From: a virus
Length of the DNA stretch: 26,616 bases
Virus record (IMG/VR): IMGVR_UViG_3300006037_000028
Span: 1-26,616 of that record
Reading direction: 5' to 3' (one strand)
Under the pieces are notes generated by a model that had not been told where the DNA came from, did not search any database, and was given only the letters and a program-made list of their open reading frames with translations. How positions within the stretch are numbered: position 1 is the first letter of the stretch; each line of letters starts with the position of its first letter. Shown in pieces: positions 5,593 to 12,490 of this stretch. A program made the translations under genes and the position numbers.

Positions 5593-5955
5593 ATGCAAAC
5601 CATCTCCATGCCAGAACTCGCCGCCGGTGAGACCTACATCGCCACCCTCTTCGATGCGGCCTCCCAGACCGGACAGCACATCATCCTGCTCGATGGCGAC
5701 AACAACAACGCTACCTGGGAAGAGCAGAAATCCTGGGCAACCAGCATCGGCGGGGAGTTGCCGACCCGCTTCGAGCAGGCCCTGCTCTACGCCAAGCACA
5801 AGGATCTGTTCCAGGTCAATTGGTACTGGTCTGGCGAGCAGGACGCAGTCTTTTCGGACTTTGCCTGGTACCAGGTCTTCGGCGATGGCGGCCAGCTCAG
5901 CTACTTCACCTACATCAAGCTCCGGGCCCGTGCCGTCCGCAGATTAGCCATTTAA
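5593..5955 (+). CDS. DGR variable protein 3 (C-type-lectin-like, DUF1566-type)
   Basis: A 120-residue protein MQTISMPELAAGETYIATL..., a paralogue of the genes at 4130 and 4518: HIILLDGD, TWEEQKSWATSIG, LPTRFEQALLYA, WYWSGEQDAVFSDFAWYQVFGDG, and the fixed LRARAVRRL end. The frame is open further upstream to 5434, but AAGGA about six bases before the ATG at 5593 and the match to the paralogues fix this start. It has no signal peptide. It lies directly before the Avd gene, the classical order in DGR cassettes. The last five codons (TTA GCC ATT TAA) differ from those in the other two genes after the fixed block. Confidence 0.85.
   Translation: MQTISMPELAAGETYIATLFDAASQTGQHIILLDGDNNNATWEEQKSWATSIGGELPTRFEQALLYAKHKDLFQVNWYWSGEQDAVFSDFAWYQVFGDGGQLSYFTYIKLRARAVRRLAI
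5845..5946 (+). repeat. DGR variable repeat VR3
   Basis: Third copy. In this one GAG of the other copies is AAG, and GCC is ACC, giving the A expected in a template at those sites. The 27-base fixed block (5920-5946) is identical to that of VR1 and VR2. Confidence 0.85.
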
Positions 5956-5981
5956 CCATTTAATTATTGCTTTTCATCAGC

Positions 5982-6332
5982 ATGGCCCAAACCACCCACC
6001 TGCCGATTTACAAGGTTGCCTACGATCTGCTTGGCCTGGTCACCGACTTGGTCAGGAACATGCCGCGCGACTCGAAGCAAACGATCGGCATCAAGATCAA
6101 CCAGGAGTGCGTCGAGATCGTCGTTCTGATCTTCCGCGCCAACTGCGCCCGTGACAAGGCACCGCACCTGGAAGACCTGATCGAGCACCTGCAAGTCATC
6201 GAACTGCTGCTGCGCCTGTCGCGAGACAAGCGCCTGATCTCGACCAAGGGCTATGCCCAGGCCATCGAGCTAACCGGCAGTATCGGCAAGGCAGACCTTA
6301 CCAAAACCTATCGCAGGAGTATTTCAGCATGA
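5982..6332 (+). CDS. avd: Avd-type DGR accessory protein (four-helix bundle)
   Basis: A 116-residue, mostly helical basic protein. The order of signatures matches the bAvd/four-helix-bundle family: LPIYKVAYDLLGLVTDLVRNMPRDSK at the start, TIGIKINQECVEIVVLIFRANCARDK in helix 2, LEDLIEHLQVIELLLRLSRD in helix 3 and KRLISTKGYAQAIELTGSIGK in helix 4. In known DGRs Avd forms a pentameric barrel that binds the reverse transcriptase and template RNA and is required for mutagenic homing. Here it follows the third variable protein, but the reverse transcriptase normally nearby is missing. The start at 5982 is preferred over a TTG at 5967; neither has a strong ribosome binding site, so it is probably coupled to upstream translation. 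It overlaps the next gene by ATGA. Confidence 0.85.
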   Translation: MAQTTHLPIYKVAYDLLGLVTDLVRNMPRDSKQTIGIKINQECVEIVVLIFRANCARDKAPHLEDLIEHLQVIELLLRLSRDKRLISTKGYAQAIELTGSIGKADLTKTYRRSISA

Positions 6333-6709
6333 ATGTTGCAAGCGAAACCCAAGCCGTGAGTGGGGAAGATAACCTCGGCAGCGGCACATCGGACGACCTC
6401 CGTAATTTGTACCAACAGGACGAGGGTGCCGCCTTCGTTGAGCAGCCAAAGCCGGATGAATTGCCGGCCGAGGCTTGCTCCGATGTCGCCCGGACTATGA
6501 ACACCAGGCCGCTGGAAAATTATGTCGCTCGATGCGACGGAGGCAACTGCCCGAGCAAGAAGAACTGCCGGCGCTATACCGAGCGGCTCAGCGACGATTT
6601 GTACATGCTCCGTGCCGCTCTCTGGCTGCGCCGGGATGCCGGCGCCAGCGCCTGCGACATGGTGATCTGGATCGACCGTGTAACCACCTTCAAGGACGCC
6701 ACATTATGA
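6329..6709 (+). CDS. hypothetical early protein with Cys-rich segment
   Basis: A 126-residue protein. The first 60 residues are acidic and probably disordered; then comes a small Cys cluster (CDGGNCPSKKNCRRY), which may bind a metal, followed by a helix-rich tail (RLSDDLYMLRAALWLRRDAG, ACDMVIWIDRVTTF). There is no family name. It is coupled to Avd upstream (ATGA) and to the next gene downstream (ATGA). It is not a reverse transcriptase: there is no YxDD box and it is far too short. Confidence 0.6.
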   Translation: MNVASETQAVSGEDNLGSGTSDDLRNLYQQDEGAAFVEQPKPDELPAEACSDVARTMNTRPLENYVARCDGGNCPSKKNCRRYTERLSDDLYMLRAALWLRRDAGASACDMVIWIDRVTTFKDATL

Positions 6710-7056
6710 GCCATACGAAAGAGCCGTGGCCGGTATTCACCGACATCGCAACGACCATGACGCCCGACCCGGAAGGAACGCCGGTAGCGATTCTTTCTTG
6801 GGACGACTACATCCGCGCTCGGGCCTGCGTGAATGCTTGCGCCGGGATCAGTACAGACAACCTGGAAGAAAACCTTCCAGTCAAGGAACTGGCTAGACGT
6901 TACAACGCAGCACTCAGGCAGCGTGACGAACTGCTGGCATCTGAAAAATGGATGTACCGGAAGCTCTGGGAATCCATCAACGGCACCGGATCATGGGATG
7001 CAAACCCGTGGGTCTGGGTCGTGGAATTCAAGAAACTGGAAGGCGGTGCAGCATGA
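6706..7056 (+). CDS. hypothetical phage early protein
   Basis: A 116-residue soluble protein starting MSHTKEPWPVF. The central part (CVNACAGISTDNLEE, then a coiled helix ARRYNAALRQRDELLAS) is a pattern familiar from small early proteins of many temperate phages of proteobacteria, but the function is unknown. It overlaps both neighbours by ATGA, placing it firmly in the early operon. Confidence 0.65.
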   Translation: MSHTKEPWPVFTDIATTMTPDPEGTPVAILSWDDYIRARACVNACAGISTDNLEENLPVKELARRYNAALRQRDELLASEKWMYRKLWESINGTGSWDANPWVWVVEFKKLEGGAA

Positions 7057-7589
7057 GCCACGCCCTGATGGTTGATCTGGAAACACTGAGCAAACTCCCG
7101 ACTGCGGCGATTTCAAGCATTGGCGCGGTGATCTTTGAGCCGCACAGCGACTGGATCGGCGAAAGCTTCCATCTGCACGTCAGCCTGGAAAACTGCCAGC
7201 GCCATGGCCTGACGATCGACGCTTCGACGGTTACCTGGTGGCTTGGTCAGGATGATGTCGCGCGCCAGACACTGATCGTCGGCCAACTGGATGCCGCTCC
7301 GCTGATCACCGCTCTGGAAGCATTCAGCAACTTTTTTCCGTCCGGGGCCGAGATATGGTGCAACGGCAACAGCTTCGACTTGCCAATCCTCGCCAATGCC
7401 TACCACGCCATCGGCGCCGAAACGCCATGGGCCTTCTACAACGAGCGCGACCTGCGCACGCTAAAGGGCCTTAACAAAGGCGCCCGCATCCAGCGTGAAG
7501 GCACCCATCACAACGCGCTTGACGACGCTATTCATCAGGCGCGCCTGGTCCAGCACATCCTGCAATTCAACCCGGACGTCGACGCATGA
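7053..7589 (+). CDS. DnaQ-like 3'-5' exonuclease
   Basis: A 178-residue DEDD-type exonuclease. Exo I motif is MVDLETLS (D and E as metal ligands, residues about 6-8), Exo II is EIWCNGNSFDLPIL with the second Asp, and Exo III is HHNALDDAIHQARLV with the DEDDh histidine and Asp. The GAVIFEP strand and the WWLGQDD segment match the Rv2179c/RecE-C-terminus-like exonuclease group found in phages. It trims 3' ends of DNA or RNA; in a phage it may serve recombination or nucleotide recovery. It starts inside the stop of the previous gene (ATGA). Confidence 0.85.
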   Translation: MSHALMVDLETLSKLPTAAISSIGAVIFEPHSDWIGESFHLHVSLENCQRHGLTIDASTVTWWLGQDDVARQTLIVGQLDAAPLITALEAFSNFFPSGAEIWCNGNSFDLPILANAYHAIGAETPWAFYNERDLRTLKGLNKGARIQREGTHHNALDDAIHQARLVQHILQFNPDVDA

Positions 7590-7810
7590 AGCCGGCCGTC
7601 ACCCTGCCGCTCAGTCCGAGCATGAATCGCTGCCTGGCTGAAGGCCAGAAGGTTGGCGAATCCTGCGAGCGCAAAGACCAGTGCGCCCGGCACGTCACCA
7701 TCGAGCACGACGACGAACCGGTGCCGGCCTATTACCGAGCCTGCCACAGCGATCTGATGGTCGCTTTTATCCCGCTGACTGGCTGGCCCGAGGAGGAAGT
7801 CGAATCATGA
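7586..7810 (+). CDS. small Cys-containing hypothetical protein
   Basis: A 74-residue protein with four cysteines (RCLAEGQKVGESC, DQCARH, YRACHSD) and a conserved-looking YYRACHSD block, which may form a small zinc-binding fold. There is no family name. ATGA overlaps occur at both ends in the early operon. Confidence 0.6.
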   Translation: MKPAVTLPLSPSMNRCLAEGQKVGESCERKDQCARHVTIEHDDEPVPAYYRACHSDLMVAFIPLTGWPEEEVES

Positions 7811-8409
7811 GCGCCAAAGGCCAACCCCGCCACCTCTGGACGCATGAGGAAGATGCGATGCTGATCAGCCTTTACGACACCCAGCCAGCATCGGCAATCG
7901 CCAAGGCTATGGGTATGACCCGTGGCGCGATCAAGAATCGCGTCAATAAGCTGGGTATCACCAAGGGCCACAACTGCGGCTGCTTCGATAAAGGCATGAT
8001 GCCCTGGAACAAAGGACAGCACTTCGTGGCTGGCGGCCGTGCCGCAGAGACGCAGTTCAAGCCGGGCCAGAAGCCGCATACCTGGAACCCGATCGGCCAT
8101 GAGCGCATCACCAAGGATGGCTACCTACAGCGCAAGCTGACCGATACCGGCATCACCCGCCGCGACTACGTCATGGTGCATCACATTGTGTGGCGTGAAG
8201 CTGGCAATGATATTCCCACTGGCAGCGCCCTGATCTTCATTGACGGCAACCGGAAGAACTTCGCGCTGAGCAATCTGGCGCTGATCACCCGGGCCAACCT
8301 GATGCGCCGTAACAGCGTCCACAACTACGGGCCGGAAATCGCGGCCATCGCCCAGCTGCAGGGCGCCATTCAACGACAAATCAACCGGAGAGCGAGGGCT
8401 GAAGCATGA
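7807..8409 (+). CDS. HNH endonuclease with Myb/SANT-like N-terminus
   Basis: A 200-residue protein. Residues 8-55 look like a small DNA-binding helix bundle (LWTHEEDAMLISLYD, IAKAMGMTRGAIKNRVNKLG). The C-terminal half carries an HNH nuclease of the homing-endonuclease type: YVMVHHIVWRE holds the HH pair, and FIDGNRKNFALSNLALITR holds the central Asn and the closing N-L region. Such enzymes nick or cut double-stranded DNA; in phages they are often free-standing selfish genes or help processing. It is embedded in a chain of ATGA overlaps, so it is well fixed in the operon rather than a fresh insertion. Confidence 0.85.
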   Translation: MSAKGQPRHLWTHEEDAMLISLYDTQPASAIAKAMGMTRGAIKNRVNKLGITKGHNCGCFDKGMMPWNKGQHFVAGGRAAETQFKPGQKPHTWNPIGHERITKDGYLQRKLTDTGITRRDYVMVHHIVWREAGNDIPTGSALIFIDGNRKNFALSNLALITRANLMRRNSVHNYGPEIAAIAQLQGAIQRQINRRARAEA

Positions 8410-8720
8410 CTACGAAAAACATCACCGACCTGCGCCGCATCATGTTCGACACGCTTCAGGCGTTGCAGGACAAGAAAAACCCACTGGACATCGAGCGCGC
8501 ACTGGCCATCAAGGAAGTCGACCAGGTCATCGTCAATAGCGCGAAGGTCGAAATCGATTACCTGAAGATTACCGGCCAGGGCGGTAGCGGGTTTATTCCA
8601 GAGGAATTGACCAGCGCACCGCGCCTGCGGGGCGAAACCGTAGAGCCAACCGGCCATGGCATGAAGACCATCACGCACCTTCCCGGCGGCACCACGATCA
8701 CCCGACACAAGGCCAGCTGA
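8406..8720 (+). CDS. hypothetical phage early protein
   Basis: A 104-residue protein. An N-terminal helical part (DLRRIMFDTLQALQDKKNPLDIERALAIKEV) leads to a Gly-rich region and ends in a short beta-like stretch (THLPGGTTITRH). Similar small proteins with the DIERA/KEV pattern are common in temperate phages of proteobacteria; the role is unknown. ATGA overlap with the HNH gene. Confidence 0.65.
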   Translation: MTTKNITDLRRIMFDTLQALQDKKNPLDIERALAIKEVDQVIVNSAKVEIDYLKITGQGGSGFIPEELTSAPRLRGETVEPTGHGMKTITHLPGGTTITRHKAS

Positions 8721-8722
8721 CC

Positions 8723-9103
8723 ATGGGCCATAAAAAAAGCATCACATCAATGCTAGTCCATCGCCAGGTTCCAATCTTTCCAGAAGGCCTGCCGAAATAC
8801 ATCAATCGGCCAGATGCAAATCGCCGTCCGCTCATCGTTTCCACCGAGCAGTATCCGCAGGATATTGAGGACAAAACCGCTTTGCAGGCCGCTCGTCAAT
8901 GTTCTGGTGCAGCCAGCATTGCCCAGAGCCGCCATGCGGTAATGGATGCGATCAAGGCCGGCGCGAAGACGAAATCAGAGATTCAGGCGAAGTCCGGTCT
9001 GTCGAAATCCAGCGTTTTTAATCATGTCCGGTCGATGGCAAAGGATGGGATTCTGATGTTCGACAAATCGACTTCGCCTTGGACTGTTGAGGTGACGGGA
9101 TGA
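8723..9103 (+). CDS. winged-helix DNA-binding protein
   Basis: A 126-residue protein. Residues about 70-125 form a winged helix-turn-helix: AVMDAIKAGAKTKSEIQAKSG, then LSKSSVFNHVRSMAKDGILMF as turn and recognition helix, then a short wing TSPWTVEV. The N-terminal 60 residues carry several prolines and no known domain. It is probably a phage transcription or replication regulator. It is coupled to the following gene (ATGA). Confidence 0.7.
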   Translation: MGHKKSITSMLVHRQVPIFPEGLPKYINRPDANRRPLIVSTEQYPQDIEDKTALQAARQCSGAASIAQSRHAVMDAIKAGAKTKSEIQAKSGLSKSSVFNHVRSMAKDGILMFDKSTSPWTVEVTG

Positions 9104-9477
9104 TAAAGATTCCACTTGATTCAAAGCGCCGAGTCATTGAGAAAAACATTTTCCCTTGGTCTAGCTGCGCACCATTTGTCGAAAACTCTCGCGGCTCCTT
9201 GATCCATAGACCACGAAGCGGCGCTACCTACAACATCCACAAGCATCAGCATATCAGTGTCAGCTTCTGGTGCGGCATGGCCGTTGCCACACACACCAAT
9301 AATCTGACGTTTTTACCATCGCCACCTGACGGGAAAATACTCTGCGAAAAATGCGAGGCAAACGCCGTAAAGAACGGCCTACCTAGCGCCGACGACCTGG
9401 CTGGAAAGCACGTGCACAAAGGAAGAACGGTTGCCGTTGTGACTTGCTGCCCCGCGCACGAAGGGGTGACGAGATGA
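9100..9477 (+). CDS. hypothetical phage protein with CxxC motif
   Basis: A 125-residue protein. A beta-rich N-terminal half with several histidines (KHQHISVSFWCGM) is followed by a CEKC pair (ILCEKCEANAV) and a late CCPAH, so a zinc-binding fold is likely. No function can be assigned. The start overlaps the stop of the winged-helix gene. Confidence 0.65.
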   Translation: MIKIPLDSKRRVIEKNIFPWSSCAPFVENSRGSLIHRPRSGATYNIHKHQHISVSFWCGMAVATHTNNLTFLPSPPDGKILCEKCEANAVKNGLPSADDLAGKHVHKGRTVAVVTCCPAHEGVTR

Positions 9478-9941
9478 GCCTATCCCGCCAACAGCGCGCC
9501 CATCTAGCCGCCTGCGACCGCTTCAAATCTGGAAAGCAGAAGCCGCCAACCCGCAAGCAGGCCCAGGCATGGCTAGCACCGATCCGTAAAGCATTCCGCG
9601 AGATCAAGACCGGCGAAGTCGATTCTCACCGAGGCTACGCCATCACCCGCATTCATTGGGCCGATGAAGACTTCGCCCGTGTCGATCACTGCATCAACGG
9701 TTTCACCGCCATGCTCGATCGCCTGATGCCGGAATTCGACACCGGGGCGATGAAGCGCGTCAGCAAGAAGCTATCGGCAGGCGTGCTGCTCACGCACGAC
9801 GAGGTCGAGGCGTGCTTTGTGGTGCTGAACCTGTGCGAGGACCGCCTGATCAAGCATAAGCGCGCTGAGCTGATGGATGCCGCGCTGACCGAGCAAGTGA
9901 ATATCGAGCTGGAACGGCTCAATTTGAAGGATGCGGCATAG
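9474..9941 (+). CDS. hypothetical phage early protein
   Basis: A 155-residue, mostly helical basic protein starting MSLSRQQRAHLAACDRF. It contains WLAPIRKAFREIKTGEVDSHRGY and a long helical C-terminal half. It is not recognised by name. It overlaps its upstream neighbour and ends two bases before the methyltransferase start, so co-translation with the methyltransferase is likely. Confidence 0.65.
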   Translation: MSLSRQQRAHLAACDRFKSGKQKPPTRKQAQAWLAPIRKAFREIKTGEVDSHRGYAITRIHWADEDFARVDHCINGFTAMLDRLMPEFDTGAMKRVSKKLSAGVLLTHDEVEACFVVLNLCEDRLIKHKRAELMDAALTEQVNIELERLNLKDAA

Positions 9942-9943
9942 CC

Positions 9944-11635
9944 ATGCAAATGAATCTCGACATCCACGGCGAGCTGATCATCGATAACTTTGCCGGCGGC
10001 GGTGGTGCTTCAACGGGAATCGAGCTAGCGCTCGGTCGTCGCGTCGATATTGCCATCGACCATGATCCGGAGGCGGTCGCCATGCACACTGCGAACCATC
10101 CGGAGACGAAGCACTACTGCGAGAGCGTCTGGGAAATCGACCCGCGCGAAGTAACCCAGGGTAGGCCTGTCGCGCTGGTCTGGCTTTCTCCCGACTGCAA
10201 GCACTTCAGCAAGGCCAAGGGTGGCAAGCCCGTCGAGAAGAAGATTCGCGGCCTCGCCTGGGTTGCGCTGCGCTGGGCGGCTGTCGCCAAGCCGCGTGTG
10301 ATCATGCTCGAGAACGTCGAAGAGTTTCGCACATGGGGCCCGCTGGTGATCGACGGCGAAGGCAACACCAGGCCATGCCCGAAGAACAAGGGCAGGACGT
10401 TCAATTCGTTCTGCAATGCCCTGAGAGCCCAGGGGTATCAAATCGAGCATCGCGAGCTTCGTGCCTGCGACTATGGCACGCCGACGATCCGCAAGCGCCT
10501 GTTCCTGATCGCCCGCCGCGATGGACAGCCAATTGTCTGGCCAGCGCCGACGCACGGCGACCCGCGAAACATCGCCACCAAGGCCAATAAGCTGAAGCCG
10601 TGGCGCACCGCTGCTGAGTGCATTGACTTCACCGCGCCATGCCCGTCAATCTTTGAGCGCACCCGTCCGCTGGCCGACGCCACACTTCGCCGGATCGCCA
10701 AGGGCATCATGCGCTACGTTGTGAATGCGGCAGAGCCGTTCATCGTGAATACGGCGAATAGCAAGACCACCGGCAGAGGGCCCAACGCTTGGGATATTAA
10801 CGAGCCGACGCGCACAATAACTTCAGCGCCCGGATTCGCTGTTGTCGCACCAGTCCTGACCGAGCATGCCAACGCATCGACGCCCCGCTGCATGCCAGCC
10901 GACGAACCGCTGCGCACGATCTTAGCCCAGACTAAGGGCGGGCACCACGCCCTGGTTACCGCCTTCATGGCGAAGCACTACGGCGGCGTTGTCGGCCACA
11001 GCCTACAAGGCGAACCGCTGCACACCGTCACCAGCTCAGACCATAACAGCCTGGTCACCGCCAACCTGATTCACATGGGCCACGGCGAAGGCAAGGACGG
11101 AAGCAAGCGATTCAGCCACGGCATTCGTGACATTGAACAACCGATCAATACCATCACGGCCAACGGTGCGACCGCTGGCATCGTGACGAGCAACCTGGTC
11201 AAGATGCGCGGCACCAGCCAGGACGGCCAGCCAATCGACGAGCATCTGCACACAGTAAGCGCCCAGGGGACGCACCACGCCGAGGTCCGCGCCTTCCTTG
11301 TGAAATATTACGGATCAGACCAAGACCCACGCCTCGAGGAACCGTTGCACACGGTAACCACTAAGGACCGCTACGGCCTGGTAACTGTCGCCGGCGATGA
11401 ATACCAGATCGCCGACATCGGCCTGCGCATGCTGGCCCCACGTGAGCTATTCAAGGCCCAAGGATTCCCCGACAGCTACGTCATGGACTGGGGAATCGAT
11501 CACAACGGACAGCGCATTAACCTGACCAAAACAGCCCAGATTCGCATGTGCGGCAACAGCGTTTGTCCGCCACTGGCTGCGGCGCTTGTCCGGTCGAATC
11601 TTTCTGAACTGGCCGTCGCCAGGAGAGCGGCATGA
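9944..11635 (+). CDS. DNA (cytosine-5) methyltransferase
   Basis: A 563-residue enzyme that transfers a methyl group from S-adenosylmethionine to cytosine C5. Motif I is FAGGGGAS (residues 16-23), the catalytic motif IV is SPDCKHFS with Cys85 (a variant of the usual PCQ), motif VI is ENVEEF (123-128), motif VIII lies in TPTIRKRLFLIA, and motif X is CGNSVCPPLA near the C terminus. Between VIII and X is an unusually long target-recognition region built of about six repeats of 34-42 residues, each with a core like EPLHTVT and a later LVT or LVK. No restriction partner is seen, so it is an orphan phage methyltransferase, probably protecting phage DNA from host restriction. Confidence 0.92.
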   Translation: MQMNLDIHGELIIDNFAGGGGASTGIELALGRRVDIAIDHDPEAVAMHTANHPETKHYCESVWEIDPREVTQGRPVALVWLSPDCKHFSKAKGGKPVEKKIRGLAWVALRWAAVAKPRVIMLENVEEFRTWGPLVIDGEGNTRPCPKNKGRTFNSFCNALRAQGYQIEHRELRACDYGTPTIRKRLFLIARRDGQPIVWPAPTHGDPRNIATKANKLKPWRTAAECIDFTAPCPSIFERTRPLADATLRRIAKGIMRYVVNAAEPFIVNTANSKTTGRGPNAWDINEPTRTITSAPGFAVVAPVLTEHANASTPRCMPADEPLRTILAQTKGGHHALVTAFMAKHYGGVVGHSLQGEPLHTVTSSDHNSLVTANLIHMGHGEGKDGSKRFSHGIRDIEQPINTITANGATAGIVTSNLVKMRGTSQDGQPIDEHLHTVSAQGTHHAEVRAFLVKYYGSDQDPRLEEPLHTVTTKDRYGLVTVAGDEYQIADIGLRMLAPRELFKAQGFPDSYVMDWGIDHNGQRINLTKTAQIRMCGNSVCPPLAAALVRSNLSELAVARRAA

Positions 11636-11751
11636 ACCTGCTGAAAAACATCGCCATGAATATCGTCTTTGTGCCGATGGCCATTGCTGGGTTTGTTCTG
11701 CTGATGGTTTTTATCGCCTTCGACTGGGCCACAGGCGGGTTTGAGGCATGA
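11632..11751 (+). CDS. 39-residue membrane peptide
   Basis: A short protein MNLLKNIAMNIVFVPMAIAG... with one hydrophobic span (IVFVPMAIAGFVLLMVFIAF) and a soluble tail. Its ATG overlaps the methyltransferase stop (ATGA), which supports translation. The function is unknown; tiny membrane proteins are common in this part of phage early operons. Confidence 0.5.
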   Translation: MNLLKNIAMNIVFVPMAIAGFVLLMVFIAFDWATGGFEA

Positions 11752-11788
11752 CCATCCAGCAATACTTTTTGGCCGCCTGAGATAGCCA

Positions 11789-12097
11789 ATGAACACACTG
11801 GACCTCACGGACGCTGCAGCATTGCTTCACATGAGCGAAGACGCGCTCATGCGGAAAGCGCGCGCCGGGATCATTCCAGGGTGCAAGCCAGGACGGCAGT
11901 GGGTATTTCTTGAGGTTGATCTTATCGAGTGGATGAGGTCACAATACAGCCAGACACCCAAGACAAGAGCACGGCAATGGTCCTCGAAAAAAGAGGGAAT
12001 ATCTGGCACATCGACATCCGGCATCAAGGACGTCGAATTAGGCGATCTACTCAAACGAGTAATAAAAAGCAGGCCCAGGAACTGCATGACCGCCTGA
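11789..12097 (+). CDS. excisionase-like HTH protein
   Basis: A 102-residue protein. Residues 1-55 are a MerR/excisionase-type winged helix: LDLTDAAALLHMSEDALMRKARAGIIPGCKPGRQWVF, then EVDLIEWM. The remainder is low in structure and reads across the start of the integrase fragment in another frame. By position (directly before an integrase) it is a candidate recombination directionality factor. The overlap is large, so its natural C-terminus may have been shorter. Confidence 0.7.
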   Translation: MNTLDLTDAAALLHMSEDALMRKARAGIIPGCKPGRQWVFLEVDLIEWMRSQYSQTPKTRARQWSSKKEGISGTSTSGIKDVELGDLLKRVIKSRPRNCMTA

Positions 12098-12192
12098 AGG
12101 CTGAGCTATGGCGCGAAGATCACCTCGGCGTGGTGCGTCCCCTGGGCCAAGTTGTAAATCTTCGCTTCGGTCATCGCACACCTCCAAAATAA
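11977..12192 (+). pseudogene. int: phage integrase, N-terminal fragment only
   Basis: A 71-residue frame. The first 45 residues match the arm-binding start of tyrosine integrases: EKRGNIWHIDIRHQGRRIRR, then STQTSNKKQAQELHDRLKAE. Relatives run to about 320-390 residues with a catalytic R-H-R-Y domain; nothing of that is present in any frame downstream. After LWREDHLG the sequence becomes unrelated and overlaps genes on the other strand. So integrase coding has been cut off here, most simply by a deletion that joined early and late modules. The fragment cannot catalyse integration or excision. Confidence 0.75.
12106..12174 (-). CDS. tiny ORF, possibly truncated
   Basis: A 22-codon frame (MTEAKIYNLAQGTHHAEVIF...) whose ATG overlaps the stop of the upstream minus-strand gene (ATGA), with GGAGG about 7 bases before it. 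The coupling and ribosome site suggest a real gene start, but its reading frame ends inside the DNA that encodes the integrase fragment. It may be the front end of a gene lost in the same deletion. Confidence 0.35.
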   Translation of the reverse strand: MTEAKIYNLAQGTHHAEVIFAP

Positions 12193-12479
12193 ACGTCAGC
12201 TATTGCCTGCTCTTTCGTGGCCCAGCGCCTTATCGACATCAGGCGGTAGTGCCTTACGATATAGTGGCCATTGAACGCAATCACGAAATCATCACGGGTC
12301 CAGCGCCTTCCTTTTGGCGGAACGTACTCAACCGTCCGCATCCAGCGCCACCCGGTGCGCTCTGCATAGCCAAAGTGGGGGATGTACCCGCGAAGGCTAT
12401 GCGATCGGCGGACCCATGCGTATTGCCGGCAGTGACCGACTGCCCAGAACCACATGGCGACCAGCCAGCAGTTGAGCAT
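12171..12479 (-). CDS. hypothetical protein in lysis region
   Basis: A 102-residue protein rich in Trp, Tyr and Arg. The hydrophobic start (MLNCWLVAMWFWAVG) may be a membrane anchor, followed by a basic domain (SHSLRGYIPHFGYAERTGW and FVIAFNGHYIVRHYRLMSIRRW). An alternative GTG start at 12503 would overlap the Rz stop. No family is recognised. It follows the spanin genes at the end of the late operon. Confidence 0.6.
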   Translation of the reverse strand: MLNCWLVAMWFWAVGHCRQYAWVRRSHSLRGYIPHFGYAERTGWRWMRTVEYVPPKGRRWTRDDFVIAFNGHYIVRHYRLMSIRRWATKEQAIADVYFGGVR

Positions 12480-12490
12480 GACGCGATTGC

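Noticed and set aside
5947-5981. Template repeat between variable protein 3 and Avd
   Set aside because: The gap is only a few dozen AT-rich bases with no resemblance to the variable repeats.
6329-9941. Reverse transcriptase candidates after Avd
   Set aside because: None of the frames here is long enough or shows a YxDD-type catalytic box; all are small early phage proteins, an exonuclease or an HNH nuclease.
11748-11780. A 10-codon frame after the membrane peptide
   Set aside because: Coupled start (ATGA), but far too short to support as a gene.
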